A DNA stretch of 55,722 bases. Source: Fomitopsis serialis (Eukaryota > Basidiomycota > Agaricomycetes > Polyporales > Fomitopsidaceae). The stretch covers positions 1 to 55,722 of the forward strand of contig NW_025955221.1 in assembly GCF_022376445.1 (NCBI RefSeq). Direction: 5' to 3'. A model generated the notes under the pieces. That model did not search any database. It saw only the letters and a list, made by a program, of their open reading frames with translations, and had not been told where the DNA came from. Shown here piece by piece: positions 1 to 12,195 of this stretch. Each line of letters opens with the position of its first letter. Positions within the stretch are counted from its first letter, which is position 1. The translations under genes and the position numbers were made by a program.

Positions 1-470
1 CCCCCTCAGCCGACCGTCGGGGCACGTATGACGTTGGATGGGCCACGACGGTCGGCGGGATTAAGACGGCGGTCGGGTGAAAATCCCCCTCAGCCCACCG
101 TCGGGACACGTATGATGTTTCGTGAGCTACATTGATCGGTTGGCTCAGAACGGTGCTCGGCCAATGGGGCCATCCAACCGACGGTCGGGCGTTGGATGGG
201 GTTCGGTCAGTCAAGGCGGTCAACGGTGTATTAATGGCTACCAGCTTCTAGATCGTGTCAATAGAACCTCTAATGGTACCTTGATCGTAGGAAATACATT
301 CAGAACCATTCCCACTCGTCTACAGGTCAATATACTAAAACGCCGCCTTGCCCGCCTTGAGCTCGGCCGACCCCATCCTCTTCGGTGAGACGTTTTTGGT
401 CGGCCGACGTCGGCCCACCCCATCATGTTTCGCGAGACGACATGTCGGCCGTCCGATACCCTTCGGTAAG
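1..470. repeat. GC-rich subterminal-type repeats of a DNA transposon
   Basis: The block that starts at base 1 with a C-rich run and a CCGTCGG core recurs at about 86, so the unit is roughly 85 bp. Short motifs of the GGTCGGC / CGGCCGAC type recur on both strands to about 470. Such clusters of short direct and inverted repeats are typical of the subterminal regions of CACTA-like transposons, and the adjacent transposase relic supports that reading. The left end of the element lies outside the window, so no terminal inverted repeat or target duplication can be shown. Confidence 0.5.
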
Positions 471-1909
471 ACGGCTGAATGGGCTCGTAGTCCTCGCCAT
501 GTAGGATATCGTCGCGCACAGGGAGATGGCCACCAGTCTCGCGAAGCTGCGATAGGATCTTCTCGGTCTGCTCGCGGCGATAGCGAGCAGCGCGTGCACC
601 CTGCGGAGAGCGTCGCAAGGCTTGTAATTGGGGACCGATGGGGATAGTCGAGAAGCGGCGAGAGGCCGCCTTCTCTTTCCCACCGCTGCGTCTGAGTTTC
701 TCCTGGTCGTAACGGGGCTCACCACAGTGAGGGCAGGACTCGAGTTCGGCAAAGGGGCCCGTGTATGCGATGCAAGTCCCAGGGCACATATCCGTGAGCA
801 CCGGGACAACACCAGTCAGCTCGGCGATTTTCTTCTCGACCTCGTACAGTGACAGTGTCTTGTCTTCCGGATAACGTTTGTAAAGTACGTCGCGGACCGA
901 TGTGTAGGTGCTCTGTGAGCTATTCTGAAGCTCCATGTATAGCCCCAACGACTTGAGAATGTCCGCGTCCGCAAGACAGACCTCATGTTGTGGCGGATGG
1001 CGCAGGCGCTCGACTGTCTCCTCATCCAGAGGGCCGTTTGTGTGCGTCGCAGACTTCAGACCATCAATAAAGGCGATACTGTGACGGAGGTCGTCTAGAT
1101 GTGCGATGTATTCTTCTGGCTCGTCGGCGGGGTTGGCATCGTCCGGCTGCATGTCCACATTCCCTGCTTCAGGCTGATCCGGGTTTACGTCCTGCATGCC
1201 GGCGTGATCTCCGAGTCCTGCCTCATGCGGGTTCTGGATCTCCGGGCTCCCTGCGCGCATCGCGGCGGGGTCCATGTTCTCGTCTGCATGCGCATGGTCC
1301 GCAGGAACCCCAGGCTCGTGAACATGAGGTATATCCATGCTCCCGGTTGCGCGGGCACCATCCGCATGGCCAGACGCCTCGAGAGACTGCATGACAATTA
1401 GAAATTGCATGCTAGCAAGAGTAGTTCTAAACATACCATAGCCCCCATTGATTTCGCAGACTCGCTTGTCCCTGCGCCACCCAATGTTCGTCCTCCCAGG
1501 TCGCGAATTGATGCAGCCTATGAGCCAGTTCAGGCAAGTTCAATGATTGCCCTGACCTATGGTGGGTTGCACGTACCGACTGCGACACTCCAACATCGTC
1601 CCTCCCATGCCCTTCGATATCCTCCGTATCATCCCGGCGTCTCTTCGAAGAGAGCGGTGTTACACCATCTTGAAGTGCAGCTTCGCCTGCTGTACGGCGC
1701 GATGGGACTTGAATGGAAGGTCCTTCGTGACGGTTTGCAGCAGCACGAGCAGTGTGGGCTTGTGCAAACTCTTCAAAGTTGGGCAATGGGTTCTCGCGGT
1801 CGCGGAAGATTTTGTGTAGGCCGAACGTGCTTGGTGCAACTAATCTGCTCCCTTTGCATTTCTCGAGGCAGGTGCACTCAACTCGAACTTTGTCGTTTTG
1901 GGTCGGCAT
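470..1909 (-). mobile_element. Truncated Tnp2-type (CACTA-like) transposase, N-terminal part
   Basis: The minus-strand reading from about 1909 begins MPTQNDKVRVECTC, followed by a Cys-containing stretch and a basic low-complexity region. After an apparent short intron near 1390-1435 it continues with an acidic linker. It then reaches a conserved block with a treble-clef-like motif (CPHCGEPRY) and the element-typical IPIGPQLQAL segment, ending near ILHGEDY. This order is characteristic of the region before the DDE domain in basidiomycete Tnp2-family proteins. The catalytic DDE domain is absent: the reading frame runs into the GC-rich repeats at about 470. The junction between the two parts does not keep phase with the obvious donor and acceptor (GTATGT...TGCAG), so either the splice sites differ or there is an indel. 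It is probably a non-autonomous, internally deleted or decayed copy. Confidence 0.65.
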
Positions 1910-4052
1910 TGCACACTTGTCGGAAAGACAGGATAATGGGATTCGATTCGACAGCAAAGGGAGGGATGTGTAGAAGAGAGCGGCAAATCGATCGAAAATT
2001 AACGAGACACAGATCACGAGACCGCGACTCAACCGCGACTGGTGCTTGCACGCAAAGCCCTTCAGTCGCAAATTGCACGTCGGAACGCGGAAAGAGTGAC
2101 ACACGGGGAAATGAAAGAGAGATGCGGCGAGTTTCGCGAGACTGGATTCACTTGAGCTCCACAAGGGCGGGGATACATCGATTCAATTAGATTTCTATCG
2201 GTACAATTCTTTTCTCTTAGCTCTCGTTGACAGGTATTAGTACTACTTCGCTCAAATTCTTTTGAATTCGGGTCAGTTTTGACTGGGGTTCAACTCCCTG
2301 AGTGTCCATCGCTGGCAGTCTGCCATCGCTTTTGTCGCGCAATCTGATCAGGAGCACTTACATATGTACCTTTCGCGCGGACTCGCTCGGAAGCTATATG
2401 TATATATGAACAGCTCAGGTTCTACACAAACCCGCGCGCAGCGCCGTTTAGACCTAGATCGAGACTGATGACCAACTGGCAGTCAACTTTTCATGACGAG
2501 GCGGGAAGTGTGGGAGTGACGATGAATGGGATGACGCGCTTCGGGCGGCGCAGACGCGTGAGCCCGCCGCGAGCTTGACTTAAGCTGGAGGTAAGCTTAC
2601 GGCGCGTGCGGCGCGATCGGTGCAGTTCGTCGCTTCCCCATTGCGGGCGACAGAGAGCCTGTGAGCTTGGGGTGAGCTAGCTCGTAGACAGAGAGAGGGA
2701 GCATTCAGGACGTCAGCGTCGACACAACGAGAATCGTTCTGGTGTGCGGACGCCTCGGACAGCCCCGCTGCCTTCGAATTCGTTCAGGATGCAGATCACA
2801 ACCAACCTTCCACATTTATTGCGAAGCCCTGAGCGTCCTAGGGGAGACTTCTCAGTCTCGAGGTAGCTTGACGGATTCGGTCGACATCCGAGATTCGCTT
2901 GAGCTTATGTCGTATCCTGTCATCGAGTCGACTTCAGATTGACGCGGTACGCCAGTGGGTACCTGATGAGTCGATGACGCCGAAAGGTTGTGCTCTATTC
3001 GATGGCGCTAAAAGTCGTTTGACAGGGATAGCTACAATGACGAAGCCCTGTAAAACAGAGGTCAACGTAGCGTCGTCGTTGTGAGAGTGTGTGCGGCGGT
3101 TCGGTGCAAGTGCAAAACTCAGAGACGTGCTCGCGTTCGAATTCAGAGTCACGCGTCAACGCGTTTGTGGCGTGGGAAGTGCTGGCGCGCACGTCCCCAT
3201 GGCACACATTCTCCATCCGACCTCGTAGATGCGTCTACGATCTAGTCGCGAGGTTATGCACTGCTGAAGAATACTCATCCCAACTTGATCACCACAGCTA
3301 TGCAAATCGAAGTTGTAAACTTCAAAGTTGGTGACTCGTCTACCTCACTCCCTCGACGACTTACACACATTTAGTTATACGTACAGCTTCGACGTGTTGC
3401 GTAAGCAGGCCACAGTGCTCAGAGAGGCTCAGAGTTCATCCGCCGAGGACCCACGTCCAGGACCGTCCGTTTTTCCATACCACAAGCCCTCTCTTTCTTT
3501 CCAAGCCTCCTGCCAGCGATTTGCATTCCCAATTGCTTCCATAGTCAGAACGTTCGCGCAAAGGACGGCCGGATTCATACTTGTCCTTAGGGCTTCCGTG
3601 GTATCACATGGTTCAATATTGTGAGTGCTGGACCGGGGGCGGAAGTATCACGGAAAACGTAATGGTGTGATAACCGTAACTTGAACGGCCGTACCTTCCG
3701 TTGTTGTCTCCGCTTCATCGTTCATACCTTCGCCTGCGCTGCCTTGGCCTTCTGCTTCTGACCCACTCACTCAGTAGCCCGTCGACAATTGAAGGAGGAA
3801 AGCAGTGTGTCCCTACTCCGCAATTGGCCGACTCGCGTCATCGACGACCTTCGACGACCCACGATCGACAGGCATCAAGCTTGCATAAAACCGCTGTCCT
3901 TCGCAGAAAACTATGGCTAGTCAATGACGTATGTTATCTTAGAATCCGCACCAGGCGAAACTATATATGGTGACAGACGTCGGAGTCCTGGTATTATATA
4001 GAGACCATGTCCAGCTTCGCAAGGCTTTACTCAGATACCCCTCCCTCCCACG
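1910..4052. other. Intergenic region, no gene recognised
   Basis: Short open frames here (for example 2742-2942 and 3328-3624 on the plus strand) have no recognisable domain, no supported introns and no composition that sets them apart. The left part may still belong to the DNA transposon. The right end carries the ADH promoter. Confidence 0.6.
3962..4000 (+). promoter_or_regulatory. TATA-like elements of the first ADH gene
   Basis: TATATA occurs at 3962-3967 and again at 3995-4000. These lie about 90 and 53 bp upstream of the ATG at 4053, suitable distances for a core promoter with a short leader. No transcription start can be proved from sequence. Confidence 0.45.
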
Positions 4053-5325
4053 ATGGTCGAATTCAAGGGATACGCACTCACCAGTAAGCTTGGCCCTCCT
4101 GTCCCCTCCCGTCCGCCTCACTAACTGCTCGTCCGCACTGCGCAGAGGCTGATCGCGCCGCGTGGAACTCGCTCGAGGTGGTCGAATTCGAGCCAAAGAA
4201 ATTCGAGGACACCGACGTCGAGTTCGCCATAACGCACTGCGGCCTGTGCGGCTCCGACGTGCACATCCTGCGACAGGGCTGGGGGGATGTCGCATATACG
4301 CCGCTCGTCGTCGGGCATGAGATCGTCGGCAAGGTCGTCCGCGTCGGCCCGAAGGTCACGGAGTTCAAGGCCGGCGATCGCGTCGGCGTGGGCGCGAAGG
4401 TGGGCAGCTGTGGGACGTGCAACAGGTGCACGCACGACAACGAGCAGTACTGCACTGCCTCTGTCAGCGCTGTGGTACGTCCCATGTCGTTCTGACTCCG
4501 CCCGCGTGCCAGTCCGTTGACTAGTAGTTCGTGTCCCGCAGAACAGCCGTTTCCCTGACGGGACCCCCGTGCAGGGCGGGTTTGCTACCGCCATCCGCGT
4601 CGACGAGCGCTTCGTGTTCGCCATTCCCGAGGGGATCGAATCCAAGGATGCTGCCTCGATGCTTTGCGGTGGCGTCACAGTTTTCTCGCCACTGCGGCGG
4701 AACCACATCGGGCCGGGAACGAAGGTCGGCGTGATCGGCATCGGGGGTCTTGGTCACTATGCCATCCTGTTCGCGAAGGCATTGGGCGCGAAGGTGTACG
4801 CCTTCACGCACAGCCCGAATAAGCAGGAGGATGCGAAGAAGCTCGGCGCGGATGTTGTGGTCGACACTGGAGTCGAGGTATGTTCTAGCGCTCATTGCAC
4901 CGCCTGCCGACCAACTGACGTCTTGCGATTCTCTGCTACAGGACTATCAGAAGCCCTACTTCGACACGCTCGATCTGATCATCTCGACGACGAACGTCTT
5001 CCCAAAGGGCGTCACCTACTTCACCTACACAAGCATGCTCACGCCGTGCGGCAAGTTCGTCAACGTCGGCCTGCCCGACGCCGACAAGGACATGCCCTCC
5101 CTGCAGGCGTCCGACATCCTCTGGAACGGCACGTTCGTTGGCGGCTCCCTCGTCGGCAGCAAGCGCGACGTCAACGAGATGCTCAAGGTTGCGGCGGAGA
5201 AGGGTGTGAAGCCGTGGGTGCAGGAGCTGCCGATGCGCGAGTACAAGACCGCGCTCGAGGGGGTGCATAATGGAGACGTGCGCTACCGTTATGTGTTGAA
5301 GCAGGATCTCGTGCCGGTCGAGTAG
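4053..5325 (+). CDS. Zinc-dependent alcohol dehydrogenase, ADH6/cinnamyl-alcohol-dehydrogenase type
   Basis: Cytosolic medium-chain dehydrogenase that would interconvert aldehydes and alcohols with NADP(H). Exons 4053-4083, 4146-4474, 4542-4877 and 4942-5325 join in phase and give 359 residues, the usual size. The catalytic-zinc ligands are visible as Cys45 in HCGLCGSDVH, His68-Glu69 in GHE and Cys162. The structural-zinc cysteines are 99, 102, 105 and 113. The Rossmann motif GIGGLG is at 186-191. The tiny first exon (MVEFKGYALT) is supported because the convergent paralog at 5905-7189 has the same start and the same three intron positions. Yeast ADH6/7-type enzymes prefer medium-chain and aromatic aldehydes, so a role in detoxifying lignin-derived aldehydes is a reasonable inference, not shown here. 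The frame is intact. Confidence 0.93.
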
Positions 5326-5904
5326 GCAATCACGGCATTCGAAATTACATACATATCATTATCATCATGCAGAACATGATGAGTAGACGGTGTGCGCACG
5401 TGGTCGTTGTCTTCTCACTGGCACAGCTGCCACTGCCAGAGCCCAAATAGAAATAGGGCGCTTACGCGTGTACAAGTGGGACGGACGTGGTCCTTGCTGG
5501 CTCTTGCTAAGTTGCTGGTCCTCGTCTTCTCTGAATAAGTACACCGTGCGTACTTGCAGTGCGAGACTTCAGCTCAATCTCTTGTACATGATTCTTCACA
5601 GTGAATAATTTCACCGACGATGACTCGGCTATTGGTGCTGTCAATCAATGGTGACCGGTCGTCGCACTGTTGTGCTTGACTCGCGATACCTCCGCGACCT
5701 GGGATTGTGATAATGGTGCGTATACATACTTGACCTGCGAGCCCCATGGTTAGCTCATTGACCGCAGTATCTTATTTTACTGTAGTCGCCCGACGTAGTC
5801 CCGCGTCATCGACCGTCAATGGTAGTAAGCTAAATTTACAAGCACAAGCACAAATTCCAGCCGACCGCTCACTGGTTGGCTACATCATATGCGTTGCGAA
5901 GTAC
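5326..5904. other. Spacer between convergent ADH genes
   Basis: This 579-bp stretch holds the 3' ends of both ADH transcripts. I see no gene in it. An AT-rich run just after the first stop codon (near 5345-5370) could serve in 3'-end formation, but no defined terminator can be named. Confidence 0.6.
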
Positions 5905-7189
5905 CTACGGTACTGGCACAATGTCCTGCGTCAACACGTATCGGTATCGCACGTCCCCGTTGTGTACCGCCTCGAGAGCAATCTTATAATCCCGCATAGG
6001 TAGTTCCTGGATCCACGGCTTCACGCCCTTCTCGACGGCAACCTTCAACATCTCGTAGCAGTCGGTCTTGCTGCCGACGTACGAGCCACCGATGAAGGCT
6101 CCGCTCGTGAGCATGTCGAATGCCTGGAGCGGCGGCATGGCCTGGTCGCTGTTGGGAAGGCCGACGTTGACGAACTTGCCGTTGACGGTGAGCATGCTCG
6201 TGTACGTGGAGAAGGAAATGCCTGGCCGGAAGACGTTGGTGGTCGAGATGATCATGTCGAGCGTGTCGAAATACGGCTTCTGAAAGTCCTATTTGCAAAA
6301 ATCCGGAAAGAACGTAAGTTCCACTTTGTCATAAGTATACGGGCAGAACACGTATGTACCTCGACGCCGGTGTCGACGACAAAGTCTACACCGAGCTTTT
6401 TCGCGTCCTCGCGTTTTCTGGGGCTATGCGTGAACGCATACACCTCCGCGCCAAGCGCTTTACCGAACAGGATGGCATAGTGCCCGAGGCCTCCTATACC
6501 GATCACGCCAACCTTCGACCCTGGCCCGATGTTGCTCCTGCGCATCGGCGAGAACACAGTCACGCCGCCACAAAACATTGACGCCGCGTCCTTGGACTCA
6601 ATCCCGTCTGGGATCGCAAACACGGCTCGCTCATTAGCGCGAATGGCGGTGGCGAACCCACCCTGCACAGGCGTTCCGTCGCGGTGACGGGCGTTCTACG
6701 CGCATGGCAGTTCGGTCAGCATGAGCGACAGAATCCGTCCGATCTGCATTGAGGGCGTCACTTACCACAGTCTGCGTCACCTCTGGGCAATACTGCTCGT
6801 TGCCCGACTGGCACCTGCGGCAGTGCCCACAGCTGTCCACCACCGCGCCCAGGCCCACGCGGTCGCCGACCTTGAATTCCGTGACCTTCGATCCGACGCG
6901 GGTGACCTTCCCTACGACCTCGTGGCCGCAGACGATGGGCGTGTACGGCACGCTGCCCCAGCCCTGGCGGAGGATGTGCACGTCGGAGCCGCACACGCCG
7001 CAGTGCGTGATGGCGAGCTCGACGTCGTCCTCCTCAAACTTCTTGGGCTCGAAGGAGACAACTTCGAGGGACTTCCAGGCGTCAGGCCCGTCGGTGTCTG
7101 TGGGATGGGGGTGGTCAGTGGGAACGTTGCGTGCGGGTCGGCTGCGGTCATGGCTCACTGGTAAGTGCGTAGCCCTTGAATTCGACCAT
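5905..7189 (-). CDS. Zinc-dependent alcohol dehydrogenase, paralog of the gene at 4053
   Basis: Same family and probable reaction as the convergent neighbour. Exons 7189-7159, 7097-6766, 6695-6360 and 6288-5905 join in phase and give 360 residues. The start MVEFKGYALT is identical to the neighbour, and exons 3 and 4 have the same lengths (336 and 384 nt). The zinc motifs HCGVCGSDVH, GHE and the four-cysteine lobe (SCGHCRRCQSGNEQYC) are intact, as is the GIGGLG nucleotide-binding loop. The two copies have diverged at many residues while all three intron positions are kept. This points to an old inverted local duplication with both copies under selection rather than a recent assembly duplicate. 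No TATA box is obvious upstream of 7189. Confidence 0.93.
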
Positions 7190-8173
7190 TGTGTGCAGAG
7201 CAAAGAGAGCGTTTCGATGGGATGTTGGGGATGGTGCCGTCGTTGCCCTGCGGTCCTTATCTACGTCCGGACTATTCCCTCGCGGCGCGTACGGTACGTT
7301 CCACCGTGAATTAGTCAAACTAATCTCAGCAATCCTTGCCGATTGCAGGAGCTAGGTGTCAGTGACCGCCGTTTTGCTGACAAGTTGCTTAACAGCGCCA
7401 GTATACTAGTACGGCAAAGTCAGCGGTGGACATGACAGCGTGAAGGGTATAGCGGCGCACCAGTGGGTCTTGTCGCGCTCACTCAGCTCGTTCTCTCAAC
7501 GACAGACATATGTAATACGATCCTTGGGCTTACAGATTCTGCAGATAGCCTTAGTCAGTGGCCATACTGGACGATCACCGGCTCGGGGTGTGCTACTCAC
7601 CGAGAAATGACCTGCGTCATTGCCGATAGGAAGGCGTGCCGGTTCTACGTCGCTTGCACTCATCTGAGCCCCATTCGGAAATGCCACGTCGTGAAAGGCG
7701 GATGTTTCGCGCGGAATGCAACGGTGTACCGGAGGCTGGTCGTGTCCACCCATGACTGGAGCAGAGAGGCGGTGAGTCCGAGGAATTTCCAGTGCCCGTA
7801 AACGCAGCCGCACGTATGGTGTTGTTGCACCATTGAACCAAGGCCATCGAATGTCCGGCACGCGCACTAGTCCTTATGCGCGGGGAACTGGCACCTCGTT
7901 CCGCTCAACGAGCCCGGAATGGGATTTGTGCATTGCGCGCCACGCCGGCGCGTACGACCACTGGCATTTCTATAGCCCTAGACAAGTGTGGCGATGAACT
8001 GGTTAGGCGACAAGAAGCCTTACATACAACATGCGCTCGACAAATTTTCCATGTCCTGCTCTGATTGTCAAGTCTGAATGTGCGCCCGAGGTCAGGGTCC
8101 ATGCGTACGTGGGTCAGTCCCTGTTTAAACCATCAGTCAGCCCTATGCAGAGGAGCATGCGCACGCCCGGGAC
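7190..8173. other. Intergenic region, no gene recognised
   Basis: It contains the divergent promoter of the second ADH gene and the 3' flank of the F-box-like gene. Overlapping short frames on both strands (7463-7801 plus, 7496-7867 minus) show no recognisable domain and look like chance frames in GC-rich DNA. Confidence 0.55.
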
Positions 8174-9580
8174 TCACACAGGCCTGTCCCTCCATTCCAT
8201 TCTGACGGTCTCCAGAACCCCTCGTGCATCCCACGGCGCAAGCAGGACCCGTATCCCGGTGACGATGTTGTCCGCGGCCGCATCAGCGGCCAGACGGTCC
8301 CACCGCTCATCGTCGTAGTGCACCGTCACGACGACCCTGACGCTCTGCAAGGCGTCGAAGGCTTTACGCGCCAGCTCCGCGTGTAACACGCGGAAGCTGC
8401 CTGCGCTGTGCATGCTGTCTGGGTGCTCGCCCTCTGGCGTCCAGGGTTTGGAGGACTGGATCCAGATGCGGAGGCGCTGGAGCTGCGTGCTCTGGACGGT
8501 CTGCAGGAAGGTGAGGAGCTCGAGGGCTGCGCCGGCCCACGAGGTCGAGCCGAGGTTGACCTCGATCGACTGGAGGTTGGTGTTGGGAGTGAGGGCGCAG
8601 TGCAGCTTCAGGTCTGGATGACGGCGGGATGATCAGGTCAGTGACAAATGATAGACGACTCACGGAACAGCCAAGACATCCTGCGCACCAGTGTCGACGT
8701 CCCAGTATACCTCGCGCAGCCATAGAAGCGAAGAGCCGGCAGCCTCGAGCAGGCGGTTCATGAGCGGCATACGCTCTGGCTCGCGCAGGTAGAGCTCCAT
8801 CATCGAGAGGGCATCCAAGGCAGACGAGCCTACGAGCCAGTCTACGAGCTCACTCGCAAGCGAGGCGGGCATGTCCCACCCGAGACTCAGATACTCCAGC
8901 TTCACCGACGAGCGAGGGAGAGCGCGATCGAGGCTGTGAGCATTCGCGAGTGCGGTTCTTCTCGTGGTGCTTTGGAGCACGTTCGCGTAGTGGATGCTGA
9001 GCGTGCGCAGCTGCGGGAAGGCGCAGATGATGCGCCGCAGCTCAGAGAAACTGTGCAAGAGGAAGAAACACAGTTTGAGCGACGTCACGGACTTGAACAC
9101 AGGGAGCGAGATGAAGAAGGTAGGATGGACCGCGGTCTTCGGGCAGTGTTCCATCTTGACGCACCGCAGGCCGGGCAGCAGGGTCCCGAGGACGAGCGGC
9201 ACCGCGTGCACGAAGGCGGTCGCCTTCTCCTGGGCGGTCCTCTGGCGCAGCCGGAGCATCCTGGTCTTTGCGAGGTGCGCGCGGACGCGAGGGTCCTGGA
9301 CCGCCAGACGGGCGAGCGAGTCCAGCATTATGCTGCTCCGGATGGTGACGTCGGAGAACAGCACGGCGGTGGCTCGCTCGTTCCACGCGCGCGAGACGAG
9401 GGCGAGCCTGCATAGGGCGTCCTGGTCGCCGACGAGCGAGGAGATGATGTGGTCGCAGACATCCCATGGGACGCGGTCTGCAAGTTCGGGCGGTAGGGCG
9501 TCGAAGACGCGTGTGGTAGGGTTAGTGAGGCGGGAGTGCCCTGTGAAGGCCGCAACCTCGTCCGCGTCCAGTTTGGGCAT
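8174..9580 (-). CDS. F-box-like protein with leucine-rich-type repeats
   Basis: Exon 1 starts at 9580 (MPKLDADEV). It holds an F-box-like motif near residues 28-70 (LPPELADRV...IISSLVGDQDAL..LALVSRAW), then irregular leucine-rich segments. Such agaricomycete proteins are thought to act as substrate receptors of SCF ubiquitin ligases; substrates are unknown. A second exon from 8613 runs to the stop at 8174 (DLKLHCAL...WRDRPV). The strongest donor (GTGAGT at 8663) leaves phase 2, but exon 2 needs phase 1. A weaker donor (GTGCGC, after the codons for DVDT) restores the frame, and the related gene at 26204 has a phase-1 intron at the equivalent place. Either that donor is used or one base is missing. 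The gene is real; the exact junction is uncertain. Confidence 0.75.
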
Positions 9581-12195
9581 CGCTACGCAGAACAGTGATA
9601 ATTATATGTGGTGTGAGCCTATGTAAGGCCAAGGAGGAGGAGGAGAAGGACCCGCCAACCAACCGCCGTCAGCGGGCGACGAGTCAGTGGATCAGTGACG
9701 CCAGAGCGCCAATCGACTCCTTGACTGGCAGGCTCCAGCGCCCTCTGGTCAGTTCACCACGACAAACGGGACGACTGCCCTGCAGGGTCCAGCATGAACG
9801 TAGGAAACGGTGCCGATGGCGTAGTGACTACGTGGCTGCGAGCAAACTTGGAAGAACGCAATGGCGCCCGTCACCTGACCGCGAATCTACTTTCTCGTCG
9901 TACTTACATACGTCGTAGTTTCTTATAGCTGCCAAAGCACCGCAGCCTCGGACAGGATCATAAGATCGTCAACGCGTCACGGTCTAGCGCAAGTCTAGCG
10001 TATGGCTGCCAGTGATCGCGCCTGCTGGTGGCAGCTTATGGATTATATAGCCATCCCATGTGTGAGCGACTCCTCGGTACGTACATACACACCGTATCAA
10101 CCAGGTCTGGGGACACGGACGTCCTGCAACGAATTGGGCTTTGTCCTCCCCGGTTTCCTTCGACTGAACTCAGGCTGCGACTTCGCTGAGCGGTTCCATC
10201 AGTCACTAAGAGTCGGAAATCTGCCTACATGGGTGGCACTTGAAGAAACGTCGACAGCATGAGCCGCCGAGCCGGAAGTATCCCTGGCATGCCAGTAGGC
10301 TGCCGAGCCAGAGCTGTACGAGCCGTAGCACCCCGGTCATAGTAACACCTTCAGCGCTTGGAGTGTAGCCCCGGGAGACCCGCCCGCCCCCGGTGGCTCT
10401 GGGTCCAGGTACAGCGTACCGTGTCTCAGGGATGCAAGCCAGCACCAATACAGGTCATGCACGTTCCGTGCGCTCCAGCAGACGTCGCAGAAACCAGTCC
10501 GCCGATGGCGTCGCGAACTTGTGTGAGGCGTTGGAAGGAGTGCTTGGAGGGGGACATAGTAGTACGGGTGCTGCTCCTCTGCAGAGGCGACTCTGTCCGA
10601 ACGACTGCACAGAACCTGGGTTGGATGTCCAGGTGGGGAAGGCTTGATAGGAGCGCGGGGAGACCGTCGGTTTACGTGGCAGGCCTGTGACTGTGTCTCG
10701 CTCAGTGCCGGCGAGAACGCGAGAATTCCAGCGAGCAGGGGAGAGCGATGACATAGGGTTGTGGGTGCTTTCTGTCAGGCCTTCAGGCCTTCAGGCCCCA
10801 GAACTAGTGCGGGGCGCGAAGCGCGGAGGACTTGACCCAAGAGCTTAGACAGACGGGGACCCTGCGGACGGCGAGTCGTCCGCGCCCGTTCCAGAGCAGC
10901 AGTCTCGCTGGGTAACAATACACAAACGGGTCGGCCGTCGGTGGTTGCGCGCAGGAGAGAAGCCCGCCACACGAAGCTGTCCCCGCGCGCACCCCAAGCG
11001 GCGGCGGTTCTGGACCGACGAACGTGCGTGGGGGGAGCCAGTGTGGGGCGAGCTGGTGTCGCTGGCTAGAAGCGGGTGGCGGTGGCGCGTGGATGGTGAT
11101 CCGGTCTGGCCCTGTCAGATTGGGTTGATTTTGCTTCCGCGTCGACAGCTCGTGCGGGGCGTGATGCGCTACTGTGTCGCACACGAGGGATCCACGCATC
11201 GTAGGGTGCCTATTTCACGTAGTAGCCCACCTCGGTTGATGATGTACACGCGCAAGAGACCCGGATCTTGAAGCAACTCAATGTGCGACGAAAGAAATTC
11301 AGAGCGACCAGACTGCCGGGCGTAGCGCAAGCATCAAACATACCATACCGGTCTTGCTCTCCGAGGAGCCCAGCAAGGCGAGAAGCTGTGTCCGCGTCGA
11401 TGCGAGCGAGGCCGGCAACCGTATGGTACGGTCGAACGTTCGTCGCGCCGTCCGCTTCGCGAGAGCGATGTCTCTTCGTCGTGATGGCGGGTGGGCTGTA
11501 CTGGTAGGCATCAGTGATAGGCTCGGGCAAACGTAGCCTGGGGCGATCTGACCGTGAGTGAGGTCGCTGAGGGTGTCGCTTGTCAGGCAGATCTGAGCCC
11601 GGACATGTTTTGCGGGATGGTGACGCTGAGTGAACGCTTTCATTTCTCATGTTCTCGGCTCGAGAACTTTCTTGGCCATCTCTGGGATGCACACTGGCAG
11701 CGCGTGTGCGTACAAATGCGACGGCTGTAATTTGTCGATGCAGTAGCACACCGCCACTAGTGGTATTTTTGAAACGGCTTACCTGCGCACGTACTTCACA
11801 CAGTGACGCCTCCAGGGTTCTCGGTGCGCACTAGAGGAGGCATTCGTGGGATAACACCGGCTCTTGAACAGGGGCGGCGGGTGAGAAGGGCGGGTCGGCG
11901 CGCCTAGTGATCGGGCCCGACGCATGCACGTGATATGGCGCGGAGTGATGGGATGCGATAAATGAGAAGATCGCATAGGCGCCGGATCTCCACTCGCCGC
12001 CGCCGGCTGCTGGGTCGCTCGAGCTCCTCCACCGCCCACCGCAAACGTGCGTCGCTCGACTGTCGGTATGTCCTCTTCCTCTCCACCGCCACACCCCACC
12101 TGTACTTAACGTCCTCTCCCACCGCCCACCGCCGATACCCCCTCTCTGCGCAACCGCTAACGTTTTTATTCACCTTTGCCTCCGCGGTGCTAGCC
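9581..12195. other. Long intergenic region, no gene recognised
   Basis: This stretch of about 2.6 kb has many short frames on both strands but none with a recognisable domain or a supported exon chain. It contains a small tandem repeat of the 9-mer TTCAGGCCT type near 10775-10800 and a pyrimidine-rich leader just upstream of the phosphate transporter (about 12070-12190). Confidence 0.55.
11927..11932. promoter_or_regulatory. CACGTG motif upstream of the phosphate transporter
   Basis: A palindromic CACGTG lies about 264 bp upstream of the ATG at 12196. This is the core site of the Pho4/NUC-1 bHLH regulators that induce PHO84-type genes during phosphate starvation in ascomycete fungi. The position is suitable. 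A single hexamer can also occur by chance, so this is an inference. Confidence 0.4.

Noticed and set aside
2260..2310. tRNA gene suggested by a B-box-like GGTTCAACTCC
   Set aside because: No A box or acceptor-stem pairing at proper distance could be found. No other tRNA or rRNA was recognised.
10775..10800. Short 9-bp tandem repeat
   Set aside because: Three units of simple sequence, with no sign of function.
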